From the NCBI RefSeq assembly GCF_018362995.1, contig NZ_CP074372.1, forward strand, positions 1 to 64,000: 64,000 bases of DNA, given 5' to 3'. A model generated the notes under the pieces. It searched no databases, was not told the DNA's origin, and saw only the letters and a program-made list of their open reading frames with translations. Positions 34,309 through 42,027 of this stretch are shown one piece after another. Within the stretch, counting starts at the first letter, position 1. The number at the start of each line of letters is the position of its first letter. The translations under genes and the position numbers were made by a program. The stretch comes from Chryseobacterium indologenes. GTDB taxonomy: Bacteria; Bacteroidota; Bacteroidia; Flavobacteriales; Weeksellaceae.

Positions 34309-34341
34309 AAAGCCTTGTCAAGGTTTTAAACCTTGGCAAGG
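34309..34341. repeat. Palindrome AGCCTTGTCAAGG / CCTTGGCAAGGCT before purN
   Basis: Two 13-bp arms (34309-34321 and 34329-34341) pair with one wobble position around a 7-nt centre (TTTTAAA). It ends 14 bp before the purN ATG, so it would form a hairpin in the purN leader and could affect translation. Confidence 0.7.
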
Positions 34342-34355
34342 CTAATAAAATAAAA

Positions 34356-34922
34356 ATGAAGAACATCGTTGTACTCGTATCCGGTTCAGGAACCAATCTG
34401 CAGAGAATCATTGATACCATTGACACTGGGGAAATCCAGAATGCAAAAGTATCTTTGGTAGTGGCAGACAGAGAATGTTTCGGATTGGAAAGAGCAAAGA
34501 ATCATAATATAGAAAACATACTGATTCCAAGAGGAAAGAATTTCAGCAGTGAATTGGCTAAAGTAATCCCGGAAAATACTGATCTTATCGTATTGGCAGG
34601 ATTTTTATCCATTTTAAAATCTGAATTCTGTGAAAACTGGAATGGTAAAATAATCAATATTCATCCTGCTTTGCTTCCGAAATTCGGAGGAAAAGGAATG
34701 TGGGGAATGAACGTTCATAATGCAGTAATAGAAGCTAAAGAAGTAGAGAGTGGAGCCACTGTACATTTTGTAACGCCGGGCATTGATGAGGGAGAAGCCA
34801 TACTTCAGAAATCTTTTGAAGTAACCGCTGAAGATACTCCGGAAACATTGGCTCAGAAGGTTCACCAGATTGAATATGAAATATTCCCGATAGCGATCAA
34901 TAAAGTTTTGGGGAATAAGTAA
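34356..34922 (+). CDS. purN: Phosphoribosylglycinamide formyltransferase
   Basis: PurN transfers a formyl group from 10-formyl-THF to GAR, step three of IMP synthesis. From the ATG at 34356 the product is 188 residues, the normal length, beginning KNIVVLVSGSGTNLQRIID. The catalytic Asn and His are in IINIHPALLPKFGGKG (about 104-119) and the Asp in TPGIDEGEAI (about 140-149). The open frame extends upstream to 34275, but that part translates the repeat DNA in the purM-purN gap, so the internal ATG is preferred. Confidence 0.95.
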   Translation: MKNIVVLVSGSGTNLQRIIDTIDTGEIQNAKVSLVVADRECFGLERAKNHNIENILIPRGKNFSSELAKVIPENTDLIVLAGFLSILKSEFCENWNGKIINIHPALLPKFGGKGMWGMNVHNAVIEAKEVESGATVHFVTPGIDEGEAILQKSFEVTAEDTPETLAQKVHQIEYEIFPIAINKVLGNK

Positions 34923-35000
34923 TGTCAAAAATTTTTTTGACAGGGAAACAGAAAAATCTAAGTAAATAAAAGTAAATCCGGAGGTGAAAGACCCGGATAC
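34923..35000 (+). promoter_or_regulatory. Two hairpins in the purN-purH gap
   Basis: TGTCAAAAA/TTTTTGACA (34923-34931 with 34934-34942) follows immediately on the purN stop. A second stem, ATCCGG/CCGGAT, encloses AGGTGAAAGACC at about 34976-34999. The first could be a weak terminator. The second has no T-run and may be a leader structure for purH. Confidence 0.4.
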
Positions 35001-35040
35001 AGTTTGAAATAGCTGTAAAAAGTAAAAAATTGAAAGTAAA

Positions 35041-36558
35041 ATGAGTAAAAAGAGAGTTTTAATCAGTGTTTCTGACAAAAGTGGATTAGTAGAATTCGCA
35101 CAGTTTTTGGAAGCTCAGAATTATGAGTTGATCTCCACAGGAGGAACGTTCAAACATTTGAAAGACGCTGGTTTAAATCCTATTCAGATTGATGAGGTAA
35201 CCAATTTCCCTGAAATGCTGGACGGAAGAGTGAAAACTTTACACCCGAAAGTTCACGGAGGATTGCTGGCTGTTCGTAACAACGAAGAGCACATGAAAAC
35301 CGTTCAGGAACACGGAATTGGTCTGATTGATATGGTGATCGTAAACCTTTACCCTTTCTTTGAAAATGTGAACAAAGACATTTCTTTACATGAAAAGGTA
35401 GAATTTATCGATATCGGTGGTCCGTCAATGCTTCGTTCTGCAGCGAAAAACTTTGATTCTGTAACGGTAATTACTGATGTAGAAGATTATGCAGCAGTGA
35501 AAATTGAAATGGAGCAAAACGGAGACACGTACATTGAAACCCGTAAAAAGCTTGCAGGAAAGGTATTCAACCTTACTTCTGCTTATGATGCGGCCATTTC
35601 AAGAATGCTTTTAGATGAAGAATATCCTACCTACTTAAATGCTTCTTACAAAAAAGTTGCTGACCTAAGATACGGAGAAAACCCTCACCAGACAGCAGCT
35701 TACTATGTTTCTACTTTCGAGAATGGAGCAATGAAAGACTTTGAACAGCTTGGTGGTAAAGAACTTTCTTTCAACAATCTTCGTGATATGGACCTTTGCT
35801 GGAAAGTAGTTACTGAATTCAAAGAAGAAATGGCTTGTTGTGCCGTAAAACACTCTACCCCTTGTGGAGTTGCTATCGGAACTTCAGCATTGGAGACTTA
35901 TCAGAAAACATTTGAATGTGACCCGGTTTCTATCTTTGGCGGAATTGTTGCAATGAACTATAAAATTGATGCTGCAACAGCGGAAGAATTAAACAAAACT
36001 TTCCTTGAGATCGTGATGGCTCCTGAATTCGACGAAGAAGCTCTTGAAATTTTAAGAAAAAAGAAGAACTTAAGAATCATCAAAATTGTAAACCCTGTTT
36101 CTGACAAGCAGACCTGGGTGAAGGTAGACGGTGGTATTCTGGTTCAGGATAATGATACTTACTTCTCTGACGATATCAAAGTGGTTACAGAAGTACAGCC
36201 TACGGAAGAGCAGAAAAAAGCATTACTTTTCTCTCAGAGAGTGGTAAAATATGTGAAATCAAATGCTATTGTAGTTTCCAACGGAATTCAGGCATTCGGT
36301 ATCGGTGGCGGACAGGTAAACAGAATCTGGGCTACACAGCAGGCAATCGAAAGAGCAAAAGAAAAATTCTCCGGAGATTTGGTATTGGCTTCAGATGCGT
36401 TTTTCCCTTTCCGTGATGTGGTAGATTTCTGCGCTCAGGAAGGTATTAAGGCGATTATTCAGCCGGGTGGAAGTGTAAAAGATCAGGATAGCGTAGAAGC
36501 TGCAAATGAGCACGGTATTCCAATGATGTTTACAGGGGTTAGACACTTTTTCCACTAA
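35041..36558 (+). CDS. purH: Bifunctional AICAR transformylase / IMP cyclohydrolase
   Basis: PurH carries out the last two steps to IMP. The 505-residue protein has an N-terminal MGS-like IMP cyclohydrolase domain (about 1-190: [39 protein letters not shown] segment at about 57-66) and a C-terminal AICARFT domain with LRYGENPHQ (about 209), [13 protein letters not shown] (about 273) and the [12 protein letters not shown] segment near 455. Normal length. It follows purN by 118 bp and precedes purD by 89 bp. Confidence 0.97.
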   Translation: MSKKRVLISVSDKSGLVEFAQFLEAQNYELISTGGTFKHLKDAGLNPIQIDEVTNFPEMLDGRVKTLHPKVHGGLLAVRNNEEHMKTVQEHGIGLIDMVIVNLYPFFENVNKDISLHEKVEFIDIGGPSMLRSAAKNFDSVTVITDVEDYAAVKIEMEQNGDTYIETRKKLAGKVFNLTSAYDAAISRMLLDEEYPTYLNASYKKVADLRYGENPHQTAAYYVSTFENGAMKDFEQLGGKELSFNNLRDMDLCWKVVTEFKEEMACCAVKHSTPCGVAIGTSALETYQKTFECDPVSIFGGIVAMNYKIDAATAEELNKTFLEIVMAPEFDEEALEILRKKKNLRIIKIVNPVSDKQTWVKVDGGILVQDNDTYFSDDIKVVTEVQPTEEQKKALLFSQRVVKYVKSNAIVVSNGIQAFGIGGGQVNRIWATQQAIERAKEKFSGDLVLASDAFFPFRDVVDFCAQEGIKAIIQPGGSVKDQDSVEAANEHGIPMMFTGVRHFFH

Positions 36559-36587
36559 TTAAAATAGAATTAAAAAATAATTAGGGA

Positions 36588-36619
36588 TTGTATTTTTAGC
36601 ATTCAAAATTATATATTTG
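36588..36619 (+). promoter_or_regulatory. Promoter of purD
   Basis: TTG (36588-36590), a 21-nt spacer and TATATTTG (36612-36619) give a good consensus match, 28 nt before the purD ATG. This indicates that purD can be transcribed independently of purH. Confidence 0.7.
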
Positions 36620-36647
36620 TAAATTAAGACTAGATAATAAATAAAGT

Positions 36648-37886
36648 ATGAGAATATTAATCATAGGTGAAGGCGGTAGAGAATCTGCTTTAGCGGCAAA
36701 GCTTCAGAATGACTCAAGAATTTCTAAAATGTTTTTTGCCAACGGGAATGCTACTACCGATGTAATAGGGAAAAATGTTCATTTATCAGAAATCAAAGAA
36801 CTTAGAGATTTCGCTATTAAAGAAAAGATTGATCTTACGATCGTAGGTCCGGAAGCTCCTCTTGTAGCGGGTATCAAGGACGAATTTAAAAAACACGATC
36901 TTAAAGTTTTCGGTCCAACTCAAAAGGTAGCAAGCCTTGAAGGAAGTAAAGCTTTCTCTAAGAAATTTATGCAGACCTATGATATCAAAACAGCTAAGGC
37001 GGTAGTATTTGATTCATACAATGATGCTAAAGAATATGTGCAGACACAGCAGTATCCTTTGGTAATCAAAGCCAGTGGTTTGGCAGGTGGAAAAGGTGTT
37101 GTTATTTGTGACAACATTGAAGAAGCTGAAGCTACCATACACGACTTTATGATCAGAAGAATCTATGGAGATGCTGGTATCCGTTTAGTTATTGAAGAAT
37201 TTTTACAAGGTTTTGAAGCGTCTATCATTGCTTTCTCTAATGGTGAAAAACTATTCCCATGTGTAGCGGCAAAAGACTATAAAAAAGCAGGAAACGGTGA
37301 TACAGGACCTAATACAGGAGGTATGGGATCAGTAGCGCCAAGTCCGGAATTTACTCAGGAGCATTATGCGGATTTTGAGAAAAATATCTTAGAGCCTACT
37401 GTTACAGGGCTTAAAGCTGAAGGTTTCGGATTCAAAGGAATCATTTTCTTCGGATTGATGGTGACGAAAAACGGAGCTTACCTTCTTGAATACAATATGA
37501 GATTCGGAGATCCTGAAACTCAGGTATTGATGGCACTTATGGAAAACAATCTTTTAGATGTGATCCAGGACTGTATGGAAGGAAAAGACATTGAGCTTAA
37601 ATTTAAAGACGAAAAAGCTGTTTGTCTGGTAATGTGCTCAGGAGGTTATCCGAGAAACATCGAAACCGGTTTCGAAATTACCGGGGAAGATAAACTGAAA
37701 CATAGCAAACTGTTATATGCAGGAGCAGTCACTAAAGGTGATAAAGTAGTTTCCAATGGAGGTAGAGTACTGAACATTGTGGCTACAGGAGCTACCTACG
37801 ATGATGCCCGCAAGAAAGTTTACGAAGATGCAGCTCACGTACATTTCGATTACGGCTTCTACAGAGAAGACATCGGAAAGTTTTAA
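36648..37886 (+). CDS. purD: Phosphoribosylamine-glycine ligase
   Basis: PurD joins glycine to phosphoribosylamine with ATP, step two of IMP synthesis. The 412-residue ATP-grasp enzyme shows the N-terminal ILIIGEGGRESALAAKL, the ATP-grasp lid (KASGLAGGKGVVI, about 141-153), the signature NTGGMGSVAPSP (about 223-234) and the metal-binding EYNMRFGDPETQ (about 283-294). Length is normal. A terminator at 37898-37930 ends the transcript. Confidence 0.97.
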   Translation: MRILIIGEGGRESALAAKLQNDSRISKMFFANGNATTDVIGKNVHLSEIKELRDFAIKEKIDLTIVGPEAPLVAGIKDEFKKHDLKVFGPTQKVASLEGSKAFSKKFMQTYDIKTAKAVVFDSYNDAKEYVQTQQYPLVIKASGLAGGKGVVICDNIEEAEATIHDFMIRRIYGDAGIRLVIEEFLQGFEASIIAFSNGEKLFPCVAAKDYKKAGNGDTGPNTGGMGSVAPSPEFTQEHYADFEKNILEPTVTGLKAEGFGFKGIIFFGLMVTKNGAYLLEYNMRFGDPETQVLMALMENNLLDVIQDCMEGKDIELKFKDEKAVCLVMCSGGYPRNIETGFEITGEDKLKHSKLLYAGAVTKGDKVVSNGGRVLNIVATGATYDDARKKVYEDAAHVHFDYGFYREDIGKF

Positions 37887-37897
37887 TAAAAATCACG

Positions 37898-37933
37898 AAA
37901 AAAGATTTGGAGCTATTCCAAGTCTTTTTTTGT
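37898..37933 (+). terminator. Terminator after purD
   Basis: The stem AAAAAAGATTTGGA (37898-37911) pairs with TCCAAGTCTTTTTTT (37917-37931) around a 5-nt loop, with a built-in T-run. Confidence 0.8.
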
Positions 37934-37945
37934 AAAACAGTTAAG

Positions 37946-38019
37946 AAGCAATAGGCTTTAGGCTACAGGCAGTATGCTTATTGCAGTATAGAAAGCTTAT
38001 AGCCTGAAGCTTAAAGCTT
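37946..38019. repeat. Imperfect inverted repeat upstream of guaA
   Basis: The arms (37946-37970, with AGGCTTTAGGCTACAGGC, and 37995-38019, with GCTTATAGCCTGAAGCTT) match at about three quarters of positions. The word GGCTTTAGG resembles, but is not, the GGGCTTTAGCCC family. It sits between the purD terminator and guaA. Confidence 0.5.
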
Positions 38020-38051
38020 TTAAATTAATCATCATTTATCAATTATCAACA

Positions 38052-39581
38052 ATGAACAACGGTATTATTATTTTAGATTTCGGATCCCAGTACAACCAGC
38101 TTATCGGAAGAAGAATCCGTGAGATGGGAGTGTACTCTGAAATCTTACCTTACAATACACCATTACAAGATATTTTAGCAAAACAGCCCAAAGGAATCAT
38201 CCTTTCCGGTGGACCAAGTTCTGTGAATGCAGAAAATGCCCATCTGGTTGAAAAAGAATTGTACGAGCAGGGAGTTCCTGTATTGGGAATCTGCTATGGA
38301 ATGCAGATGACGGCTCACCTTTTAGGAGGGAAAGTAAACAAAGGAGAAAAAGGAGAGTACGGTAAAGCAAATCTTGAGATCATTAAAGAAAGCTCTTTAT
38401 TAAAAGGAGTTACTCAGAACTCTGTAGTTTGGATGAGCCACTTTGACGAAGTAGGAGAATTGCCTGCAGGTTTTGAATTAAATGCAAAATCAGGAGTAAT
38501 TGCTTCTATCTCTAACGAAGAAAGTAAAATCTACTGTGTTCAGTTCCACCCGGAAGTATCTCATACAGAAGAAGGAGGAAAAATGCTTGAAAATTTCGTT
38601 TTCGGAATCTGTAACTCAGAGAAAAACTGGAAACTGACAAACTATATCGAGAAAACAGTTGAGGAAATCCGTGAGAAAGTAGGAGACAACAAAGTGATCC
38701 TTGGACTTTCAGGAGGAGTAGACTCTTCTGTAGCCGCTGTTTTGATCCATAAAGCAATCGGTGATCAGTTAACTTGTATCTTCGTAGATACGGGATTATT
38801 GAGAAAGGATGAAGGCAAAAAAGTAATGGATCAGTATGGAGAGCATTTCCATATGAACATTAAAATGGTGGATGCTCAGGAAAGATTCCTTTCAAAACTA
38901 GCTGGAGTAGACGATCCTGAAGCGAAGAGAAAAATCATCGGAAACGAATTCATTCACGTATTTGATGAAGAATCCCATAAAATTGAAGGCGCTAAATTCT
39001 TAGCACAGGGAACCATTTATCCTGACGTTATCGAAAGCCAGTCTGTTAACGGACCCTCTGCAGTAATCAAGTCTCACCACAATGTGGGAGGACTTCCTGA
39101 AGATATGGAATTCGAGTTGCTAGAGCCGCTAAGAGAGCTTTTCAAAGACGAAGTAAGAAGAGTAGGAGAAGAATTGGGAATTCCTCACCACATGGTATAC
39201 AGACACCCTTTCCCAGGTCCTGGATTAGGAATCAGAGTATTGGGAGCGGTAGATGCTGAGAAAGTAAGGATCCTTCAGGAAGCTGACGATATCTTCATCG
39301 AGGAATTATATAAAAATGACCTTTACGAAAAAGTATCCCAGGCATTCGTTGTACTTCTTCCGGTAAAATCTGTAGGAGTAATGGGTGACGAAAGAACTTA
39401 TGAATATACAGCTGTAGTTCGTTCTGCCAATACTATCGACTTTATGACGGCAACATGGAGCAGACTTCCTTACGAGTTCTTAGATACCGTTTCCAGCAGA
39501 ATTATCAACGAAGTAAGAGGAATCAACAGAGTAGCTTACGATATTTCAAGCAAACCACCTGCAACCATTGAATGGGAATAA
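38052..39581 (+). CDS. guaA: GMP synthase (glutamine-hydrolysing)
   Basis: GuaA converts XMP to GMP using glutamine ammonia and ATP. The 509-residue protein has the class I glutamine amidotransferase domain (C81 in GICYGMQ; His and Glu in QFHPEVSHTEEGG near 172), the ATP pyrophosphatase P-loop (LGLSGGVDSSVAAVL, about 217-231) and the C-terminal dimerisation domain (HPFPGPGLGIRVLG, ending KPPATIEWE). All are standard. It stands downstream of the IMP-making genes; guaB is not in the window. Confidence 0.98.
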   Translation: MNNGIIILDFGSQYNQLIGRRIREMGVYSEILPYNTPLQDILAKQPKGIILSGGPSSVNAENAHLVEKELYEQGVPVLGICYGMQMTAHLLGGKVNKGEKGEYGKANLEIIKESSLLKGVTQNSVVWMSHFDEVGELPAGFELNAKSGVIASISNEESKIYCVQFHPEVSHTEEGGKMLENFVFGICNSEKNWKLTNYIEKTVEEIREKVGDNKVILGLSGGVDSSVAAVLIHKAIGDQLTCIFVDTGLLRKDEGKKVMDQYGEHFHMNIKMVDAQERFLSKLAGVDDPEAKRKIIGNEFIHVFDEESHKIEGAKFLAQGTIYPDVIESQSVNGPSAVIKSHHNVGGLPEDMEFELLEPLRELFKDEVRRVGEELGIPHHMVYRHPFPGPGLGIRVLGAVDAEKVRILQEADDIFIEELYKNDLYEKVSQAFVVLLPVKSVGVMGDERTYEYTAVVRSANTIDFMTATWSRLPYEFLDTVSSRIINEVRGINRVAYDISSKPPATIEWE

Positions 39582-39605
39582 TCTTTGACTTGAATTTAAA
39601 ATATA

Positions 39606-39640
39606 AATCCTGCCCGTTTTGGGTGGGATTTTTTTATTTA
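39606..39640. terminator. Terminator after guaA
   Basis: AATCCTGCCC (39606-39615) pairs with GGGTGGGATT (39621-39630) through wobble pairs around GTTTT, with a seven-T run after it. It lies between convergent genes. Confidence 0.8.
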
Positions 39641-39850
39641 TATTGGAAAATTTGTTTCTAAAAATTTTAAGGCTTCTATTCCATGTTTTGTTTTCTGTAA
39701 ACAGGAACGGTGAGCTCCTTCATCATTGAATAAGTAAAATTGATGATTCTTGTCTGAGGTAAAAGGTGGAAATAAAACAATATCCTGTCCTTCATCTAAA
39801 GTTTTTTTGCAAACTGGGCATTTACTTTGGTTCAGAAAAATTATTGCCAT
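39638..39850 (-). CDS. Small protein with a CxxC zinc-knuckle-like motif
   Basis: The family was not recognised. The 70-residue product has CPVCKKTL at residues 11-18, then DIVLFPPFTSDKNHQFYLFNDEGAHRSC. This leaves Cys11, Cys14, a His near 47 and Cys50 as a plausible zinc site, as in small metal-binding or treble-clef-like proteins. The ATG lies close to a small A/T-rich gap divergent from the GNAT-nitrilase gene. The ordered Cys/His pattern and codon use argue for a real gene. Confidence 0.6.
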   Translation of the reverse strand: MAIIFLNQSKCPVCKKTLDEGQDIVLFPPFTSDKNHQFYLFNDEGAHRSCLQKTKHGIEALKFLETNFPI

Positions 39851-39935
39851 CTCTAATTGATATTTTGGTTAATGTTTTGCTTAGTACTAGGCTATTAAAA
39901 CAAATTTTCCCTAAATTTAAGTAAAATTACATCAA

Positions 39936-41438
39936 ATGCAAATAGAAACAAGAAACCTGACTCTTCAGGATTATGATGAACTGGCGGAAACGATGAAAAG
40001 GGCCTACCCGCAAATGTCGGAATCCATTTGGTCCAAAAAAAGTATTGATAAGCTTACAAAAATGTTTCCTAACGGACAGATTTGTATTACGGTAGACGGT
40101 AAACTGGCTGCTGTAGCGCTTTCAATCATTGTCAATTATGATGAATTCGGAGATGATCATACCTATAGTGATATTACAGGAAATTATACATTCAATACCC
40201 ATACTTCCACGGGAAATGTTCTCTATGGAATTGAAGTTTTCGTAGATCCTGAATTTCGTGAGCTACGTTTGGGAAGAAGACTATACGATGCCAGAAAAGA
40301 ACTTTGTGAACTATTAAACTTAAAATCCATTGTTCTGGGCGGTAGAATTCCCAATTATCACAAATACAGCCACGAACTTTCTCCAAGAGAATATATCAGA
40401 AAAGTCAGAGACAAAGAGATTTATGATCCGGTATTGTCTTTCCAGCTTTCCAATAACTTTCTTCCGATAAAAATCCTGAAGAAATACCTTCCGGAAGATG
40501 AAGCATCAAGAGAAAATGCGGTGCTCTTGCAATGGAACAATATCTATTACAGCAGAAAACCAAATACTATGCAGGACAGCATTATCCGTCTTGGACTGGT
40601 GCAATGGCAGATGAGGCACTTCAAAGATATTGATGCTTTTTATGAACAGGTGGAATTTTTTGTGAATGTAATGGGAGATTATAAATCAGACTTCGTTCTT
40701 TTCCCTGAACTCTTTAATACTCCTTTGCTTGCTCCTTTCAACAATCTTTCCGAAAGGGACAGTATGATAGAGCTGGCAAAACTTACTGAAGATATTAAAA
40801 ATAAGATTTCAGAACTGGCAATCAGCTACAACGTAAATATTATTTCCGGAAGTATGCCTGTTTTTGAAAACAATGATCTGTACAACGTCAGTTACCTTCT
40901 TCACCGTGACGGCCGCGTGGACGAATACCGGAAAATTCATATCACCCCGAATGAAAAAAGATATTATGGAATGAAAGGAGGAAATGAAATCAAAGTTTTT
41001 GATACCGACTGCGGAAAAATAGGTCTTGTGATCTGCTATGATGTAGAATTCCCGGAATTGCCAAGGATTTTAGCTGATCAGGGAATGAAAATCCTGTTTG
41101 TTCCATATCTTACGGATACCCAAAATGCCTACATGAGAGTACGTCACTGTGCTGCAGCCAGAGCTATAGAAAATGAATGCTATGTAGCGATTGCCGGCTG
41201 TGTGGGAAATCTTCCGAAAGTAAATAATATGGATATCCAGTTTGGGCAGGCTGCCGTATTTACCCCTTCAGATTTTGCCTTTCCATCCAATGCGGTAAAA
41301 GGTGAAGCCACTCCCAACACAGAAATGACCCTGATTGTTGATGTAGACCTGAATTTATTGAAAGATCTTCATCATAACGGCTCTGTTCAGGTGATGAAAG
41401 ACCGCAGGAAAGATCTATATGAAACCTATCTTAAATAA
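39936..41438 (+). CDS. GNAT acetyltransferase / carbon-nitrogen hydrolase fusion protein
   Basis: The 500-residue product joins two enzymes. Residues 1 to about 200 look like a GNAT N-acetyltransferase (YGIEVFVDPEFRELRLGRRLYDARKEL, the acetyl-CoA loop, about 97-123). Residues about 215-500 are a nitrilase-superfamily amidase with the full Glu-Lys-Cys triad: E258 (LFPELFN), K333 (EYRKIH) and C367 (VICYDVEFPE). This architecture is known in other bacteria, but its substrate is unclear to me. It has no close operon partner. Repeat copy C follows 46 bp after the stop and may act as its terminator. Confidence 0.9.
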   Translation: MQIETRNLTLQDYDELAETMKRAYPQMSESIWSKKSIDKLTKMFPNGQICITVDGKLAAVALSIIVNYDEFGDDHTYSDITGNYTFNTHTSTGNVLYGIEVFVDPEFRELRLGRRLYDARKELCELLNLKSIVLGGRIPNYHKYSHELSPREYIRKVRDKEIYDPVLSFQLSNNFLPIKILKKYLPEDEASRENAVLLQWNNIYYSRKPNTMQDSIIRLGLVQWQMRHFKDIDAFYEQVEFFVNVMGDYKSDFVLFPELFNTPLLAPFNNLSERDSMIELAKLTEDIKNKISELAISYNVNIISGSMPVFENNDLYNVSYLLHRDGRVDEYRKIHITPNEKRYYGMKGGNEIKVFDTDCGKIGLVICYDVEFPELPRILADQGMKILFVPYLTDTQNAYMRVRHCAAARAIENECYVAIAGCVGNLPKVNNMDIQFGQAAVFTPSDFAFPSNAVKGEATPNTEMTLIVDVDLNLLKDLHHNGSVQVMKDRRKDLYETYLK

Positions 41439-41484
41439 AGATGATCTATCTCAAAAGGTCTCAGATAGATTTTTATATCAATAT

Positions 41485-41545
41485 AAGCGGGCTAAAGCCC
41501 GCTTATTATGTATTTATCTGTAATAAAGGCTTTAGCCAAAACTTA
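41485..41545 (+). repeat. GGGCTTTAGCCC repeat element, copy C
   Basis: A perfect palindrome AAGCGGGCT-AA-AGCCCGCTT (41485-41504) is followed after 23 nt by GGCTTTAGCC (41528-41537) and AAAACTTA. The layout and orientation match copies A, B and D. Confidence 0.85.
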
Positions 41546-41590
41546 TGGTCTGTTGCCGTTTGATATTGTTTAAAGTTGTAGCCATGCTAT

Positions 41591-41626
41591 AAAAAAGACT
41601 GCCCGGAAAGACAGTCTCTTTTTATT
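41591..41626. terminator. Bidirectional terminator after the Cys-rich peptide gene
   Basis: AGACTG (41596-41601) pairs with CAGTCT (41612-41617), flanked by an A6 run on the left and CTTTTTATTTT on the right. Read on the minus strand it ends the peptide transcript with TTTTTT. Confidence 0.75.
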
Positions 41627-41655
41627 TTACCTAAAATTTTCTTTGAGTGAGCAGA

Positions 41656-41817
41656 TTACATGTACTGCGGACATACTACAGCAGGGCAGATCAATTTTGG
41701 ACATCTTGGTCTACCGTCTGTAGGACAGCATTGGTTTGAGCATCCGATAATGATTCCGTTTCCTGCAATCCCTTTTAATTGCTCTCTTGAAAGTTTGTTG
41801 TTACGTAAATTTTTCAT
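41656..41817 (-). CDS. Cys-rich bacteriocin-like peptide with leader
   Basis: A 53-residue ORF on the minus strand starts MKNLRNNKLSREQLKGIAG and ends VVCPQYM. The N-terminal half matches the double-glycine-type leader pattern (K/L-S-R-E-Q-L-K-x-I), but the expected GG is AGNG (residues 18-21). The remaining part has six cysteines (26, 30, 31, 39, 44, 49) with prolines after several (CCPTDGRPRCP). Short peptides of this kind are commonly labelled 'bacteriocin-like protein' in Chryseobacterium (from memory), with no proven function. No peptidase-ABC exporter, modification enzyme or immunity gene is adjacent. A terminator follows. It is probably secreted and disulfide-bonded or metal-binding, an inference. 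Confidence 0.75.
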   Translation of the reverse strand: MKNLRNNKLSREQLKGIAGNGIIIGCSNQCCPTDGRPRCPKLICPAVVCPQYM

Positions 41818-41942
41818 GTTGTAATACTTTTGGTTTGTTTTATTTGTACGCTGTAAATATATTAATTTTTATGATAAATGAATGTTTTTGTAATTATTGA
41901 TGTATTTATTTCTTTAAAACACTGATTACGTGTTACTATTTT

Positions 41943-41950
41943 TAACTTTG
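41943..41950 (+). promoter_or_regulatory. -7 box (TAACTTTG) for the ABC1 kinase gene
   Basis: TAACTTTG fits TAnnTTTG. The ATG is 77 nt further, so the predicted 5' leader is about 70 nt, long for this window. Confidence 0.5.
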
Positions 41951-42027
41951 TACATTGGTGTTGTTGCAATAATTCTTTTCATAAAGGAACAGTTTTTGGA
42001 GTAAATTGCACCTACTATTGATATACT

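Noticed and set aside
34275..34355. N-terminal extension of purN
   Set aside because: It translates palindromic repeat DNA; purN proteins start at the residue encoded by ATG 34356.
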